A DNA stretch of 8,396 nt from Chloroflexota bacterium. GTDB lineage: Bacteria; Chloroflexota; Anaerolineae; Anaerolineales; UBA4823. Location: positions 1 through 8,396 of the forward strand of contig JAUWLJ010000076.1 of the NCBI GenBank assembly GCA_030613705.1, read 5' to 3'. Position 1 is the first letter of the stretch, and every line of letters starts with the position of its first letter. The notes under the pieces were generated by a model. The model searched no databases. It had not been told where the DNA came from and saw only the letters and a program-made list of their open reading frames with translations. The translations under genes and the position numbers were made by a program. Positions 1 through 6,733 of this stretch are shown here, piece after piece.

Positions 1-581
1 ATTTCTTCAAATCGCTGCTCAAAAGAAGTTTCAGGATCGTCGTAGGAGAAACGCAGCGCATCGAGGAGATCGGGGACAGTGAGAAAAAGTGTGGGCACAC
101 CAAGCCCGACGACAAAATTGGCTATGGCAGCTGCCAGGTGGGTCTTGCCACTTCCGTAAGGGCCTTCCAGCAAGAGCCAACCCTGCATCGATTGGGCAAA
201 TTGGTGTGCCTGATTGTTAGCCAATTCGATCGAATCAGCTTGATAATTACTCTGACCAATACGTCCACGCACTTCAAAATTTTCGAAAGTCAAATGGCGC
301 AGCTCGTCCAGATTGCTGAGCGAATACAAACGCCGGTGGACCTGTTGGCTCACCTGAGCCTGTCGGCAGGTGCAGGTCAGGATTTTTCCGAAATCTTGAT
401 GCCCGACTGGAACGTCAGCGCGCAAATAACCCAAACCCCCGCAGTGTGGGCACTCGGGATCACCCAGCATATCGGCCTGCTCGGATGGTGTACTATCTTC
501 AGTGTTCGATGAAGTCGGAGAATTCTCCTTCGACGTAGCGGCGGCGATCCTTTTCAGTGTCTCGTCGATCCTTTCGCTCAT
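1..581 (-). CDS. DnaC/DnaI-like helicase loader ATPase with N-terminal zinc ribbon (3' end beyond window)
   Basis: AAA+ ATPase of the DnaC/DnaI/IstB type, expected to load the replicative helicase onto DNA. Translated by hand from the minus strand: 193 residues are visible and the frame is still open at the left edge. The start is ATG at 581 (MSERIDETLKRI), chosen because AAGGAGG lies 5 nt upstream. Residues 1-42 are polar and Ser/Thr-rich. C44-x2-C47 and C70-x-C72, around a GLGYLR/VGHQDFGK segment, form a probable zinc ribbon like that preceding the ATPase domain in DnaI-type loaders. Walker A is GPYGSGKT at 140-147, preceded by WLLLEGP. The later LFLTVPDLLDALR segment is typical of the family; Walker B and the sensor residues lie outside the window. 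The gene starts 83 nt inside the DnaD-domain gene and follows dnaB, so a loader is favoured over a transposon IstB protein. Confidence 0.9.
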   Translation of the reverse strand, partial: MSERIDETLKRIAAATSKENSPTSSNTEDSTPSEQADMLGDPECPHCGGLGYLRADVPVGHQDFGKILTCTCRQAQVSQQVHRRLYSLSNLDELRHLTFENFEVRGRIGQSNYQADSIELANNQAHQFAQSMQGWLLLEGPYGSGKTHLAAAIANFVVGLGVPTLFLTVPDLLDALRFSYDDPETSFEQRFEE

Positions 582-1206
582 CCCGTCCTCCTTCCTGCCA
601 ACGTTTAAGAATGGCATCCACGTAGCTCCAGCGGCGAACATTGTTCTCCACCGCGATGCGGACCGCATCCTCGATCCATTTATACGGGTATGTCTCCTCG
701 GCATCTTGCAATGTCTCGGCGATCATGGGTGTCAGTGGTCCAATGTTCTCTTCATATAGATTATAGATTTTCGCTGCCTCAGTGAGCAGCTCCAAAGGAG
801 AAGCTGGATCACCCGAATGGCGCCATTCACCTCGTTCAATCGCCTGAACTGCTGCTCTACCTTTAGGCGTATTGAGAAAATAGAAATCTTCTGCGCCAGT
901 TTCCAATTCTAAAGCAGCTTTTATGAAGGTGTTTCGCTGGAGGCAGCGTGCCAGGGCTTCTTCCAGGTTCGTTCTAGCCTGCTGTGGGTCTTCAGCCAGA
1001 CTTGCCATAAAATCCTGATCTTCAAGAAAATCTTGGCGCCTCATGTAGCGGAAGGCACCTTCCATATGATCCAGAAACCAAAAAGCGTACAGTGTGGTCT
1101 TCAATTCACCCAGATGGTCGATAAGAGGCAGCAGGCTGCGGAAAAAAAGATCCGGGATGCTTGTAAACTGCACTTTTCCTTCGGGAAATCCAGCAAACGA
1201 CTTCAT
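499..1206 (-). CDS. DnaD-domain primosomal protein
   Basis: 235-residue protein with a C-terminal DnaD (DnaB_2) domain, the DNA-remodelling and primosome-assembly module of Firmicutes DnaD/DnaB. The signature is visible at about 150-203: an aromatic-rich start, IGPLTP (155-160), a helix, then a W193-x-Y195 segment leading into ILKRW (199-203). The N-terminal half (about 1-125) is helical with a plausible winged-helix character, but I cannot assign it firmly. The tail from about 205 is very rich in Arg, Asp and Glu and ends EGEFSDFIEH; the part from about residue 209 is encoded in the DNA shared with the loader. ATG at 1206 follows the dnaB stop after 12 nt with only a weak GGA Shine-Dalgarno, so translation probably depends on dnaB. 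A tie to helicase loading is inferred from the domain and the position between dnaB and a loader. Confidence 0.87.
   Translation of the reverse strand: MKSFAGFPEGKVQFTSIPDLFFRSLLPLIDHLGELKTTLYAFWFLDHMEGAFRYMRRQDFLEDQDFMASLAEDPQQARTNLEEALARCLQRNTFIKAALELETGAEDFYFLNTPKGRAAVQAIERGEWRHSGDPASPLELLTEAAKIYNLYEENIGPLTPMIAETLQDAEETYPYKWIEDAVRIAVENNVRRWSYVDAILKRWQEGGRDERKDRRDTEKDRRRYVEGEFSDFIEH
587..593 (-). promoter_or_regulatory. Shine-Dalgarno for the helicase loader, inside the DnaD-domain gene
   Basis: On the minus strand AAGGAGG is followed by a 5-nt spacer (ACGGG) and ATG at 581. It lies within the DnaD-domain reading frame, where it encodes part of QEGGRDE. It fixes the loader start and implies reinitiation or coupled translation of the loader while the upstream gene is being translated. 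Confidence 0.75.
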
Positions 1207-1218
1207 CAGTAATCCAGG

Positions 1219-2598
1219 TCAGGCAAGCTTTGAGAGATCGAGATCCCGGGTGGCCGCGTTCTCGAATTTCGCCAGTCTTTTTCTGAAGATCAGTTCGATA
1301 GAACCTGTTGGACCGTTGCGGTGTTTTGAGACCTTGATCTCGGCTACATTCGGGCGGGTGGTGTCTTTATCGTACATATCCTGGCGGTGGATGAACATGA
1401 CTACATCCGCGTCCTGCTCCAAACTGCCACTCTCTCGCAGGTCGGAAAGCTGCGGCTCTTTGTCCGCGCGCTGCTCAATGGCACGTGAGAGTTGGGCAGC
1501 CGCCAGCACAGGAACATTCAGCTCTCTGGCAAGGATCTTCATATGGCGCGAGATATAGGAGACCTCCTGGACCCGGTTTTCAATCCGCATGCCGCCGCTC
1601 ATCAGCTGCAGGTAATCGACAAGAATCAGGTCCAAGCGGAATTCCAGGTGCAGTCGACGGCACTTGGTGCGCAGCTGCAGCGGTGTCAAGCCAGGGGTAT
1701 CATCGAGGAAGATGCGTGTATCACCCAAGACCTCGATAGCATGAGCGAAAAGAGGCCACTCGTCTTCGGTCAGCTTCCCTGTGCGCAGATGGTGGATATC
1801 GATGCCAGTTTCCTGGGCGATCAGGCGCTGGACCAGTTGTTCGTTCGCCATTTCCAGCGAGAATATTGCAACATGTTTCTTGTGGATCTGGGCCGCGTTT
1901 TTAGCAGCTGAAAGCATAAAGGCGGTTTTACCCATCCCGGGGCGACCGGCGATCAGCAAGAAATCCGAGGGCTGCATACCTCCCAACAGGCGGTCCAGAT
2001 CGATAAAACTGGTTGGCACACCGAAGGTGTCCTCTCCCCGCCGCATGAGGTAATCGATGCGATCGTAATAATCACTCAATACCTGCTGGATGGGCTGCAG
2101 GTCACGCGTCAAACGTCTTTCGCTGACCCCGAAAATCGCTTTTTCAGCCTCATTCATCACCTCATCGATGCCGGTGTCTTCTTTATAGGCCATTTTTGCG
2201 ATCTGGTTGGCGGCATCCAGCATGCGGCGGCGGACAGCTGTCTCTTCAACAACATGACCATATGCCTCGGCATGCAGTGAGGTTGGCACATTATTGACCA
2301 AAACGGTCAGGTATGCTGGGCCCCCGACTTCACCCAGCTGGCCCATCTGGTCCAGCTCTTCAGTTACGGTTAAGAAATCGATTGGAGTACGTTGTTCCTG
2401 CAAGCGGGTAAATGCATCCCAAACCCAACGATGCCGGTGGATGTAGAAATCATCGCCCACCAGAAACTGGGCAACATCGTAATATGCTTCCGGATTGATC
2501 AGAATTGCACCGATCACGGCTTCCTCGGCCTCACGGCTGTGGGGGACAACCTGAGGTCCAGGGGAGGTATTTACTTCAGCTGCAGAGAAATCAGTCAT
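1219..2598 (-). CDS. dnaB: Replicative DNA helicase DnaB
   Basis: 459 residues, full length for DnaB, the hexameric 5'-3' helicase that unwinds the fork and binds DnaG primase. The N-terminal DnaB domain (about 18-125) begins PHSREAEEAVIGAIL, followed by a linker-helix region (about 140-175). The RecA-like motor starts near 190 with TFGVPTSFIDLDRLLGG. Visible motifs are Walker A GRPGMGKT (218-225), H1a FSLEM with catalytic Glu249, Walker B LILVDYLQL (324-332, Asp328), the DNA-binding segment LRESGSLEQDADVV (387-400), and KHRNGPTG (425-432) carrying the probable arginine finger Arg427. No intein interrupts the Walker A or later motifs. Start ATG at 2598 has no strong Shine-Dalgarno (GATAACT upstream). 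It is first of three minus-strand genes, with the DnaD-domain gene 12 nt downstream in the same frame. A terminator insulates it from the upstream BFN gene, so its promoter should lie within about 2599-2665, where no convincing -35/-10 pair is seen. Confidence 0.97.
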   Translation of the reverse strand: MTDFSAAEVNTSPGPQVVPHSREAEEAVIGAILINPEAYYDVAQFLVGDDFYIHRHRWVWDAFTRLQEQRTPIDFLTVTEELDQMGQLGEVGGPAYLTVLVNNVPTSLHAEAYGHVVEETAVRRRMLDAANQIAKMAYKEDTGIDEVMNEAEKAIFGVSERRLTRDLQPIQQVLSDYYDRIDYLMRRGEDTFGVPTSFIDLDRLLGGMQPSDFLLIAGRPGMGKTAFMLSAAKNAAQIHKKHVAIFSLEMANEQLVQRLIAQETGIDIHHLRTGKLTEDEWPLFAHAIEVLGDTRIFLDDTPGLTPLQLRTKCRRLHLEFRLDLILVDYLQLMSGGMRIENRVQEVSYISRHMKILARELNVPVLAAAQLSRAIEQRADKEPQLSDLRESGSLEQDADVVMFIHRQDMYDKDTTRPNVAEIKVSKHRNGPTGSIELIFRKRLAKFENAATRDLDLSKLA

Positions 2599-2665
2599 AG
2601 TTATCTAATCGAATAATCAGTTCAGTAAAATCTGGCTAACATCCATATATAAGTGAATGACGGAT

Positions 2666-2707
2666 AAAAAACCGGGGTCATCGGTTTAGTGGCCGCTTAC
2701 CCCGGTT
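2666..2707 (-). terminator. Rho-independent terminator after the BFN gene
   Basis: Perfect 9-bp inverted repeat AACCGGGGT (2699-2707 read on the minus strand; complement arm 2670-2678) around a 20-nt loop that may hold a small inner CGG/CCG stem. On the minus strand it is followed by a six-T run (2671-2666). It begins 22 nt after the BFN stop and precedes dnaB, so it should separate these transcription units. The T run is on the minus side only. Confidence 0.85.
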
Positions 2708-2728
2708 GGTTCGATACTTCCCAGGCAC

Positions 2729-3280
2729 TTAATCGGCATCCTCCCCACCGCCATTCTCTTCATCGTCAGGATCAGTTTCGAGATTTTCGAGGAAATCTTC
2801 AAATACGGACAAGCGCTCAGAACCAGCCTCGGGGGCGTCGAATATCTCTTCACCCTCCTCCTGCATGTCCTCCTCAGGAATAATACCAGCCGTGTCCATT
2901 ACTGACCGAGTGACCATAATCGGCACATGTGTGCGAACTGCCAATGCTAATGCATCAGAGGGGCGCGAGTCGATGTTCACTGTACGACCATCCAACTCGG
3001 CCACGATATTGCCATAGAAAGTGTCATCCCGTAAGGCGACGACTTCGACTCGCAAGACCTGGGCATTCAGTGAGGTGAAGATATTTTTTACCAAATCGTG
3101 GGTCAGCGGTCGGGAAACCTCAACTTCCTGCAAAGCGATGGTTATTGAATCGGCTTCAGGAGTCCCAATCCAGATCGGCAGATATCGTTCGTCGTCAACC
3201 TCGCGTAAAATCACGATCCGCTGCTGCGACATCAGACTGACACGGATGCTATCAATTACTACTTCTACCATTTCCGTCAT
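2729..3280 (-). CDS. Bifunctional nuclease (BFN/DUF151) family protein
   Basis: 183 residues. The single BFN (DUF151) domain spans about 4-140. Family hallmarks are visible: the strand region VEVVIDSIRVS, RYLPIWIGTPEADSI (33-47) and IDSRPSDALALAVRT (103-117), the most conserved segment. Plant BFN1-type relatives have reported DNase and RNase activity, but in most bacteria the role is unknown, so activity here is inferred. The C-terminal 40 or so residues are strongly acidic (EEGEEIFD, then TDPDDEENGGGEDAD) and lie outside the domain; they probably form a disordered tail. ATG at 3280 has GGAGGG at 3287-3292 with a 6-nt spacer, which supports this start over the internal Met4. Flanked by its own promoter and terminator, it seems monocistronic. 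Confidence 0.93.
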   Translation of the reverse strand: MTEMVEVVIDSIRVSLMSQQRIVILREVDDERYLPIWIGTPEADSITIALQEVEVSRPLTHDLVKNIFTSLNAQVLRVEVVALRDDTFYGNIVAELDGRTVNIDSRPSDALALAVRTHVPIMVTRSVMDTAGIIPEEDMQEEGEEIFDAPEAGSERLSVFEDFLENLETDPDDEENGGGEDAD

Positions 3281-3309
3281 TGAAAGCCCTCCAACACGAT
3301 TGTTCCCGC

Positions 3310-3336
3310 TTTATACCACAAAATCAAACTCGCCAA
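3310..3336 (-). promoter_or_regulatory. Probable extended -10 promoter of the BFN gene
   Basis: Reading the minus strand, TGGTATAAA (10 box TATAAA at 3315-3310 with TG one base upstream) is an extended -10 element about 30 nt before the start codon. TTGGCG (3336-3331) lies 15 nt upstream as a short-spaced, imperfect -35. The position relative to the Shine-Dalgarno at 3287-3292 is right for a short leader. Assigned by eye. Confidence 0.5.
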
Positions 3337-3636
3337 CACACGATCAAATTATTTTGTTCTTCCTTCGGGGAATCCGAGTTAGCATCTGCTAGGATGTATT
3401 TTAACATGGGGCTGACAGGGATGCAACGTTAGAAGCGGGTATTAATGATCTTCCACCCATCAAATGCCACCAGGTTCATGCTGCAGGGCCTAATTCTGAG
3501 ATTATCAACCTTAAGTCTTGGTGGTTTCCCCTTCAGCAACCGAGAAAGAATCACAGAAATTTATCCAACAACTAAATCTGGTATCATGTCCGGATGCAAG
3601 AGCAAGAATCGGGTGGTTGTAGGGGGTGTAATCCTC

Positions 3637-3642
3637 TATAAT
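3637..3642 (+). promoter_or_regulatory. Consensus -10 box upstream of the HTH/methyltransferase gene
   Basis: TATAAT, a perfect sigma-70-type -10, lies 46 nt before the ATG at 3688. No good -35 sits at the normal 17-nt spacing; TTGTAG is only 14 nt upstream. A poor -35 would fit a promoter needing an activator, and Ada-type proteins can activate their own promoters when methylated, but no Ada-box-like sequence is evident. Confidence 0.45.
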
Positions 3643-3687
3643 TCCTGATATCTGGTCTAATCGATCTGTCCCAAATCAAGTTATGAG

Positions 3688-4590
3688 ATGGAAATAATGG
3701 CAACCATAAATTATCAGCAATTATCCCAGGATTACGAACGAATTGAGCAGGCGATCCGTTTCCTCCAATCACATCACCATGAACAACCGACTTTAAGTGA
3801 AATGGCGCAGAGGGTAAACCTGAGTGAGTATCATTTCCAGCGCTTATTCTCTCGCTGGGCAGGAATCAGCCCAAAAAGATTTATGCAGTACCTGACCAAA
3901 GAACAAGCCAAGCATTTGCTGACTCAATCAAGGGATTTATTGAACGTGAGCCATGCCACCGGTCTCTCGGGACCAAGCCGGCTGCACGATCTGTTCGTGA
4001 CTTGTGAGGCGGTGACACCTGGGGAGTACAAACAGCGGGGCGAGGGAGTGGAGATCCGCTACGGGATTCACCCCAGTCCTTTCGGGGAGTGTCTTGTAGC
4101 ATTAACTGATCGCGGGATCTGCAACTTAATGTTTGTTCAAGATCACGAACGGGATGCAGCTATTACAACCCTCAGGGATAACTGGCCGGCCGCTGAATTC
4201 ACTGAGGATTACGGTGGAACACGTGTTGTGATCGAACAGATGATGGAACTGTTCGAGACACGATCCTCAACCCCATTACGCTTGTTTTTGAGCGGGACGA
4301 ACTTCCAAATCAAGGTTTGGGAAGCGTTACTGCAAATAATACCTGGTTCAGTGGTCTCATATGAGGATGTAGCGATACACATCGGTATGCCGGGTGCTTC
4401 ACGGTCGGTTGGCAATGCGATTTCCCGCAATCCGATCCCGGTGCTGATCCCCTGTCACCGGGTGATCCGCAAGAGTGGAGAAATTGGGGATTATCGCTGG
4501 GGTGCGAGCCGCAAGAAAGCCTTGCTGGGCTGGGAGATGGCAAAGGTCGATCTGGACCGGCCTGAAACCAATTTACTGGTGAGTGCCTGA
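3688..4590 (+). CDS. AraC-type HTH fused to methylated-DNA--[protein]-cysteine methyltransferase (Ada-like)
   Basis: 300-residue fusion that should transfer a methyl group from O6-methylguanine (and O4-methylthymine) in DNA to its own cysteine, a suicide repair reaction, and may act as a regulator. About 15-117 is an AraC-family HTH: VNLSEYHFQRLFSRWAGISP (44-62) is the first HTH, and VSHATGLSGPSRLHDLF leading to TPGEYK completes the second. About 122-285 is the methyltransferase: RYGIHPSPFG linker, FQIKVWEALLQIIPGSVVSY (206-225), then active-site PCHRV (255-259) with acceptor Cys256, and DYRWG (268-272). The N-terminal Ada zinc domain that repairs methylphosphotriesters is absent, as in many 280-300-residue homologues. 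ATG at 3697 (MATINYQQ, residue 4) is an equally good start, with GGAAATA before it. The stop overlaps the exporter start by one base (TGATG). Confidence 0.93.
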   Translation: MEIMATINYQQLSQDYERIEQAIRFLQSHHHEQPTLSEMAQRVNLSEYHFQRLFSRWAGISPKRFMQYLTKEQAKHLLTQSRDLLNVSHATGLSGPSRLHDLFVTCEAVTPGEYKQRGEGVEIRYGIHPSPFGECLVALTDRGICNLMFVQDHERDAAITTLRDNWPAAEFTEDYGGTRVVIEQMMELFETRSSTPLRLFLSGTNFQIKVWEALLQIIPGSVVSYEDVAIHIGMPGASRSVGNAISRNPIPVLIPCHRVIRKSGEIGDYRWGASRKKALLGWEMAKVDLDRPETNLLVSA

Positions 4591-5558
4591 TGAGTTCTAG
4601 TTCGAAAAAAGGATCTACCTCCAGCGTCGCTATCTGGTCTGCTTTAATCGCCATCTACATCGTTTGGGGTTCGACCTACCTGGCGATCCGCTTTGCCGTC
4701 GAGACCATGCCCCCATTCCTGACTGCTGGTTTTCGATTCCTGATCGCGGGTGGCGTGCTTTATATCTTCCGCAGGCTGCGCGGGGATAAAGCACCTCTGC
4801 GACTGGAATGGCGTTCAGCAGCTATCGTCGGGCTCTTTCTGCTGGTGGGAGGCAATGGGGGTGTGATGTGGGCTGAACAGCGCGTCGCCTCGGGGATTGC
4901 CGCCTTGCTGATCGCCTCTGTACCGCTGTGGATCGCCTTACTTGACTCATTGCGCCCAGGAGGCCGCCGACCTGACCGTTGGGTGATCGTGGGAGTCTTA
5001 GCTGGATTTGCGGGCATCATTATCTTGATCGGACCTGCGCAGCTGATTGGCATCCAGGGAGAAGTCGATCCGGTTGGTGCCATGGTCTTATTACTGGCGG
5101 CACTATCATGGGCGGCGGGTTCCCTCTACAACCGAGGGGCGAAACTGCCGGATTCGCCTTTATTGGGAACGGGCATGGAAATGCTGGTGGGCAGCTTAGG
5201 GTTATTCATATTGGGAACAGTCACCGGGGAATGGAGCCAGATGGAGTTAACATCGTTTTCAACCAGGTCTCTGCTCGGATTTGCCTACCTGGTTGTGTTC
5301 GGATCCTGGGTGGGTTTTGCCTCCTATGTCTGGTTGCTGCGCGTTGCTCCGACAATGCTGGTCGCAACATATGCCTATGTCAACCCGCTTGTCGCAATCT
5401 TATTAGGCAGCTTGTTGGCTGGTGAAGCGTTGACCCCTCGTGTTGTGCTGGCAGTGATGTTCATCTTGGGCTCGGTGGTATTGATCACCCTGACAAATCC
5501 CGCTACTTCAAAGCCTGCAGCTGCTGAAAATGCTCCAATAGCCAGCGGCAATGATTGA
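4590..5558 (+). CDS. EamA-family (DMT superfamily) exporter, YedA-like
   Basis: 322-residue inner-membrane permease with two EamA repeats and about ten hydrophobic helices, near residues 13-33, 43-62, 76-93, 100-120, 131-148, 162-180, 192-213, 228-249, 255-276 and 285-303. The order of motifs strongly resembles E. coli YedA: IVWGSTYLAIRFAVE near the start, LLVGGNGGVMWAE, ASGIAALLIASVPLW in the first repeat, SWAAGSLY opening the second, and YAYVNPLVAILLGSLLAGE near the end. Substrate unknown; DMT relatives export metabolites, amino acids or drugs. The first 12 residues are Ser/Lys-rich, and the tail from about 304 is Ala/Pro-rich and hydrophilic. ATG overlaps the preceding TGA by one base and lacks a strong Shine-Dalgarno, so it is probably translated by coupling to the repair gene. 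No credible terminator follows before the convergent neighbour. Confidence 0.93.
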   Translation: MSSSSKKGSTSSVAIWSALIAIYIVWGSTYLAIRFAVETMPPFLTAGFRFLIAGGVLYIFRRLRGDKAPLRLEWRSAAIVGLFLLVGGNGGVMWAEQRVASGIAALLIASVPLWIALLDSLRPGGRRPDRWVIVGVLAGFAGIIILIGPAQLIGIQGEVDPVGAMVLLLAALSWAAGSLYNRGAKLPDSPLLGTGMEMLVGSLGLFILGTVTGEWSQMELTSFSTRSLLGFAYLVVFGSWVGFASYVWLLRVAPTMLVATYAYVNPLVAILLGSLLAGEALTPRVVLAVMFILGSVVLITLTNPATSKPAAAENAPIASGND

Positions 5559-5654
5559 TCCAGGCAGGTTCTGCTGCCGATAGTCTTCCAACTCTGTACA
5601 ATAACCAATCACAGCCACAAAAAGTTCCATGTTTACACGCGCTCAAACACTTCC

Positions 5655-5671
5655 CGCAGGGACTGCCTGCG
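5655..5671. repeat. Small perfect hairpin between convergent genes
   Basis: CGCAGG (5655-5660), a 5-nt loop, then CCTGCG (5666-5671), in the 176-nt gap between the convergent exporter and response-regulator genes. Neither strand has a T tract directly after the stem, so it is a poor intrinsic terminator. A second weak stem, GGCAG/CTGCC at 5563-5578, follows the exporter stop. Either could take part in termination in this gap. Confidence 0.35.
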
Positions 5672-5734
5672 AGTCATTTCCATGGACTACAGTATCTTTC
5701 GAGAATCGATTTATTAAATGGAAGAAGCTGCGAA

Positions 5735-6733
5735 TTATGTGAGAGATTCGGGTGGTTGTGAGGCAATAGCCCGAAATCTGCCTGATTCCCAGGCTTTTAT
5801 AAAAGCTTCCACGATTAATGGATCGTAGCGAGTACCTGATCCATCGAGGATCTCTTGACGGGCTTGATCGAGTGAGCGTGCAGTGCTGTAGGGCCGGTCG
5901 GTGGTCATGGCATCAAAGCCATCCGCAATCGTAACGATCCTGGCAACCAAGGGGATGTCTTCACCGCTGAGACCTTGAGGATAACCAGTACCGTCCCAAC
6001 GCTCGTGATGATAGCGGACAACCGGGATGGCAGGTGATAGATACGGGATATCCTTTATCATCTCTGCACCAGTTAAAGGGTGCAGTTTTATCTCAGACCA
6101 CTCATCGAATGTCAAGGGTTCATTCTTACATAAGGTAGTTTCGCGGATATGTATTTTACCGATATCGTGCAGCATGGCACCGAAACGCAGCTGGTCATGG
6201 TCAAACTCATGGTCGTTTAAATTTTCAGCGATGGCGAAGGCATACGCCATGACACGTTCAACATGGCCGCGCGTATATTGGTCGCGCACCTCGATTGCAT
6301 TGGCCAGGACCGTCAGGCTGGTCGCATAGGCTTGCTGAAGCTGGGCGACACGCAGCTGGTGGGAACGCTCCAGGCGGGAGTTCACCACCGTGATTAAATC
6401 CTCCCTGGTGACAGGTTTGACCATGTAATCTTCGGCGCCCATATTCTTGCCAACCAACACGTCCTCATGCTCTCCGCGGGCGGTCAGGAATACGAAGGGG
6501 ATGGAAACCCATTCTGAGCGCTCACGCACGGCGCGAAAGAACGCGTGACCATCCATGACCGGCATGGCGATGTCGGAAAGGATCAGATCAGGGCTGCGAT
6601 CCCGCATTTCATCCAGAGCTTGCTGACCGTTTGAAGCAGTAAAAATCGCAAAGCCCTCCAGCTCGAGCATCTCTTGCAGACCTTGACGCAGTATTGGATT
6701 ATCTTCGACGATCAAGATGGTCTCCTGGTTCAT
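5735..6733 (-). CDS. Response regulator: REC receiver + HD-GYP phosphodiesterase
   Basis: 332-residue cytoplasmic two-domain regulator. The receiver (about 4-120) has the acidic pocket with Asp11, phosphoacceptor Asp54 in LILSDIAMPVMDG (50-62), Thr84 and Lys106. A short helical linker with coiled-coil character (about 118-145) leads to the HD-GYP domain (about 140-318): GHVERV with His157, MLHDIGKIHI with the His189-Asp190 pair, and YHHERWDGTGYP (241-252). All key residues are present, so it should hydrolyse cyclic di-GMP (to pGpG and/or GMP), controlled by phosphorylation from an unseen histidine kinase. The ATG at 6733 overlaps the upstream peptidase stop by 4 nt (ATGA). GGAGG at 6741-6745, 7 nt upstream and inside the peptidase gene, supports this start. 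It is last in the minus-strand operon. Confidence 0.95.
   Translation of the reverse strand: MNQETILIVEDNPILRQGLQEMLELEGFAIFTASNGQQALDEMRDRSPDLILSDIAMPVMDGHAFFRAVRERSEWVSIPFVFLTARGEHEDVLVGKNMGAEDYMVKPVTREDLITVVNSRLERSHQLRVAQLQQAYATSLTVLANAIEVRDQYTRGHVERVMAYAFAIAENLNDHEFDHDQLRFGAMLHDIGKIHIRETTLCKNEPLTFDEWSEIKLHPLTGAEMIKDIPYLSPAIPVVRYHHERWDGTGYPQGLSGEDIPLVARIVTIADGFDAMTTDRPYSTARSLDQARQEILDGSGTRYDPLIVEAFIKAWESGRFRAIASQPPESLT

Larger units (their letters stand above)
3281..3687. other. Divergent intergenic region, 407 nt
   Basis: Lies between the leftward BFN start and the rightward HTH/methyltransferase start. The left 60 nt hold the BFN Shine-Dalgarno and promoter; the right 55 nt hold a consensus -10 box. 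About 3346-3630 contains no convincing gene. A possible 67-codon frame at 3445-3648 has no Shine-Dalgarno and no recognisable protein character. A weak long-range inverted repeat (CCACCA 3467-3472 with TGGTGG 3519-3524) is visible, but without a supporting structure. I cannot exclude a small RNA or an operator for the HTH protein. Confidence 0.6.

Noticed and set aside
138..512. 124-codon plus-strand open frame at the left edge
   Set aside because: It is antisense to the loader ATPase, whose minus-strand translation shows Walker A, a zinc ribbon and a strong Shine-Dalgarno; the plus frame resembles nothing.
1..581. IstB-type transposon ATPase instead of a helicase loader
   Set aside because: No transposase or inverted repeats nearby, and the gene is coupled to dnaB and a DnaD-domain gene.
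1860..2010. Intein or insertion in the dnaB Walker A region
   Set aside because: dnaB is a frequent intein site, but the motif GRPGMGKT and its surroundings are continuous and the protein has normal length.
3467..3524. CCACCA/TGGTGG inverted repeat as an RNA structure or operator
   Set aside because: Only 6 bp with a 46-nt loop; expected by chance and not backed by compensating inner stems.
3445..3648. 67-codon plus-strand open frame in the intergenic region
   Set aside because: No Shine-Dalgarno, no recognisable domain, and it runs into the candidate promoter of the next gene.
3584..3772. 62-codon minus-strand open frame
   Set aside because: It overlaps the promoter and the start of the HTH/methyltransferase gene on the other strand and has no ribosome site or family likeness.
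5655..5671. Hairpin as a bidirectional terminator for the convergent genes
   Set aside because: No T run next to the stem on either strand, so it is listed only as a hairpin.
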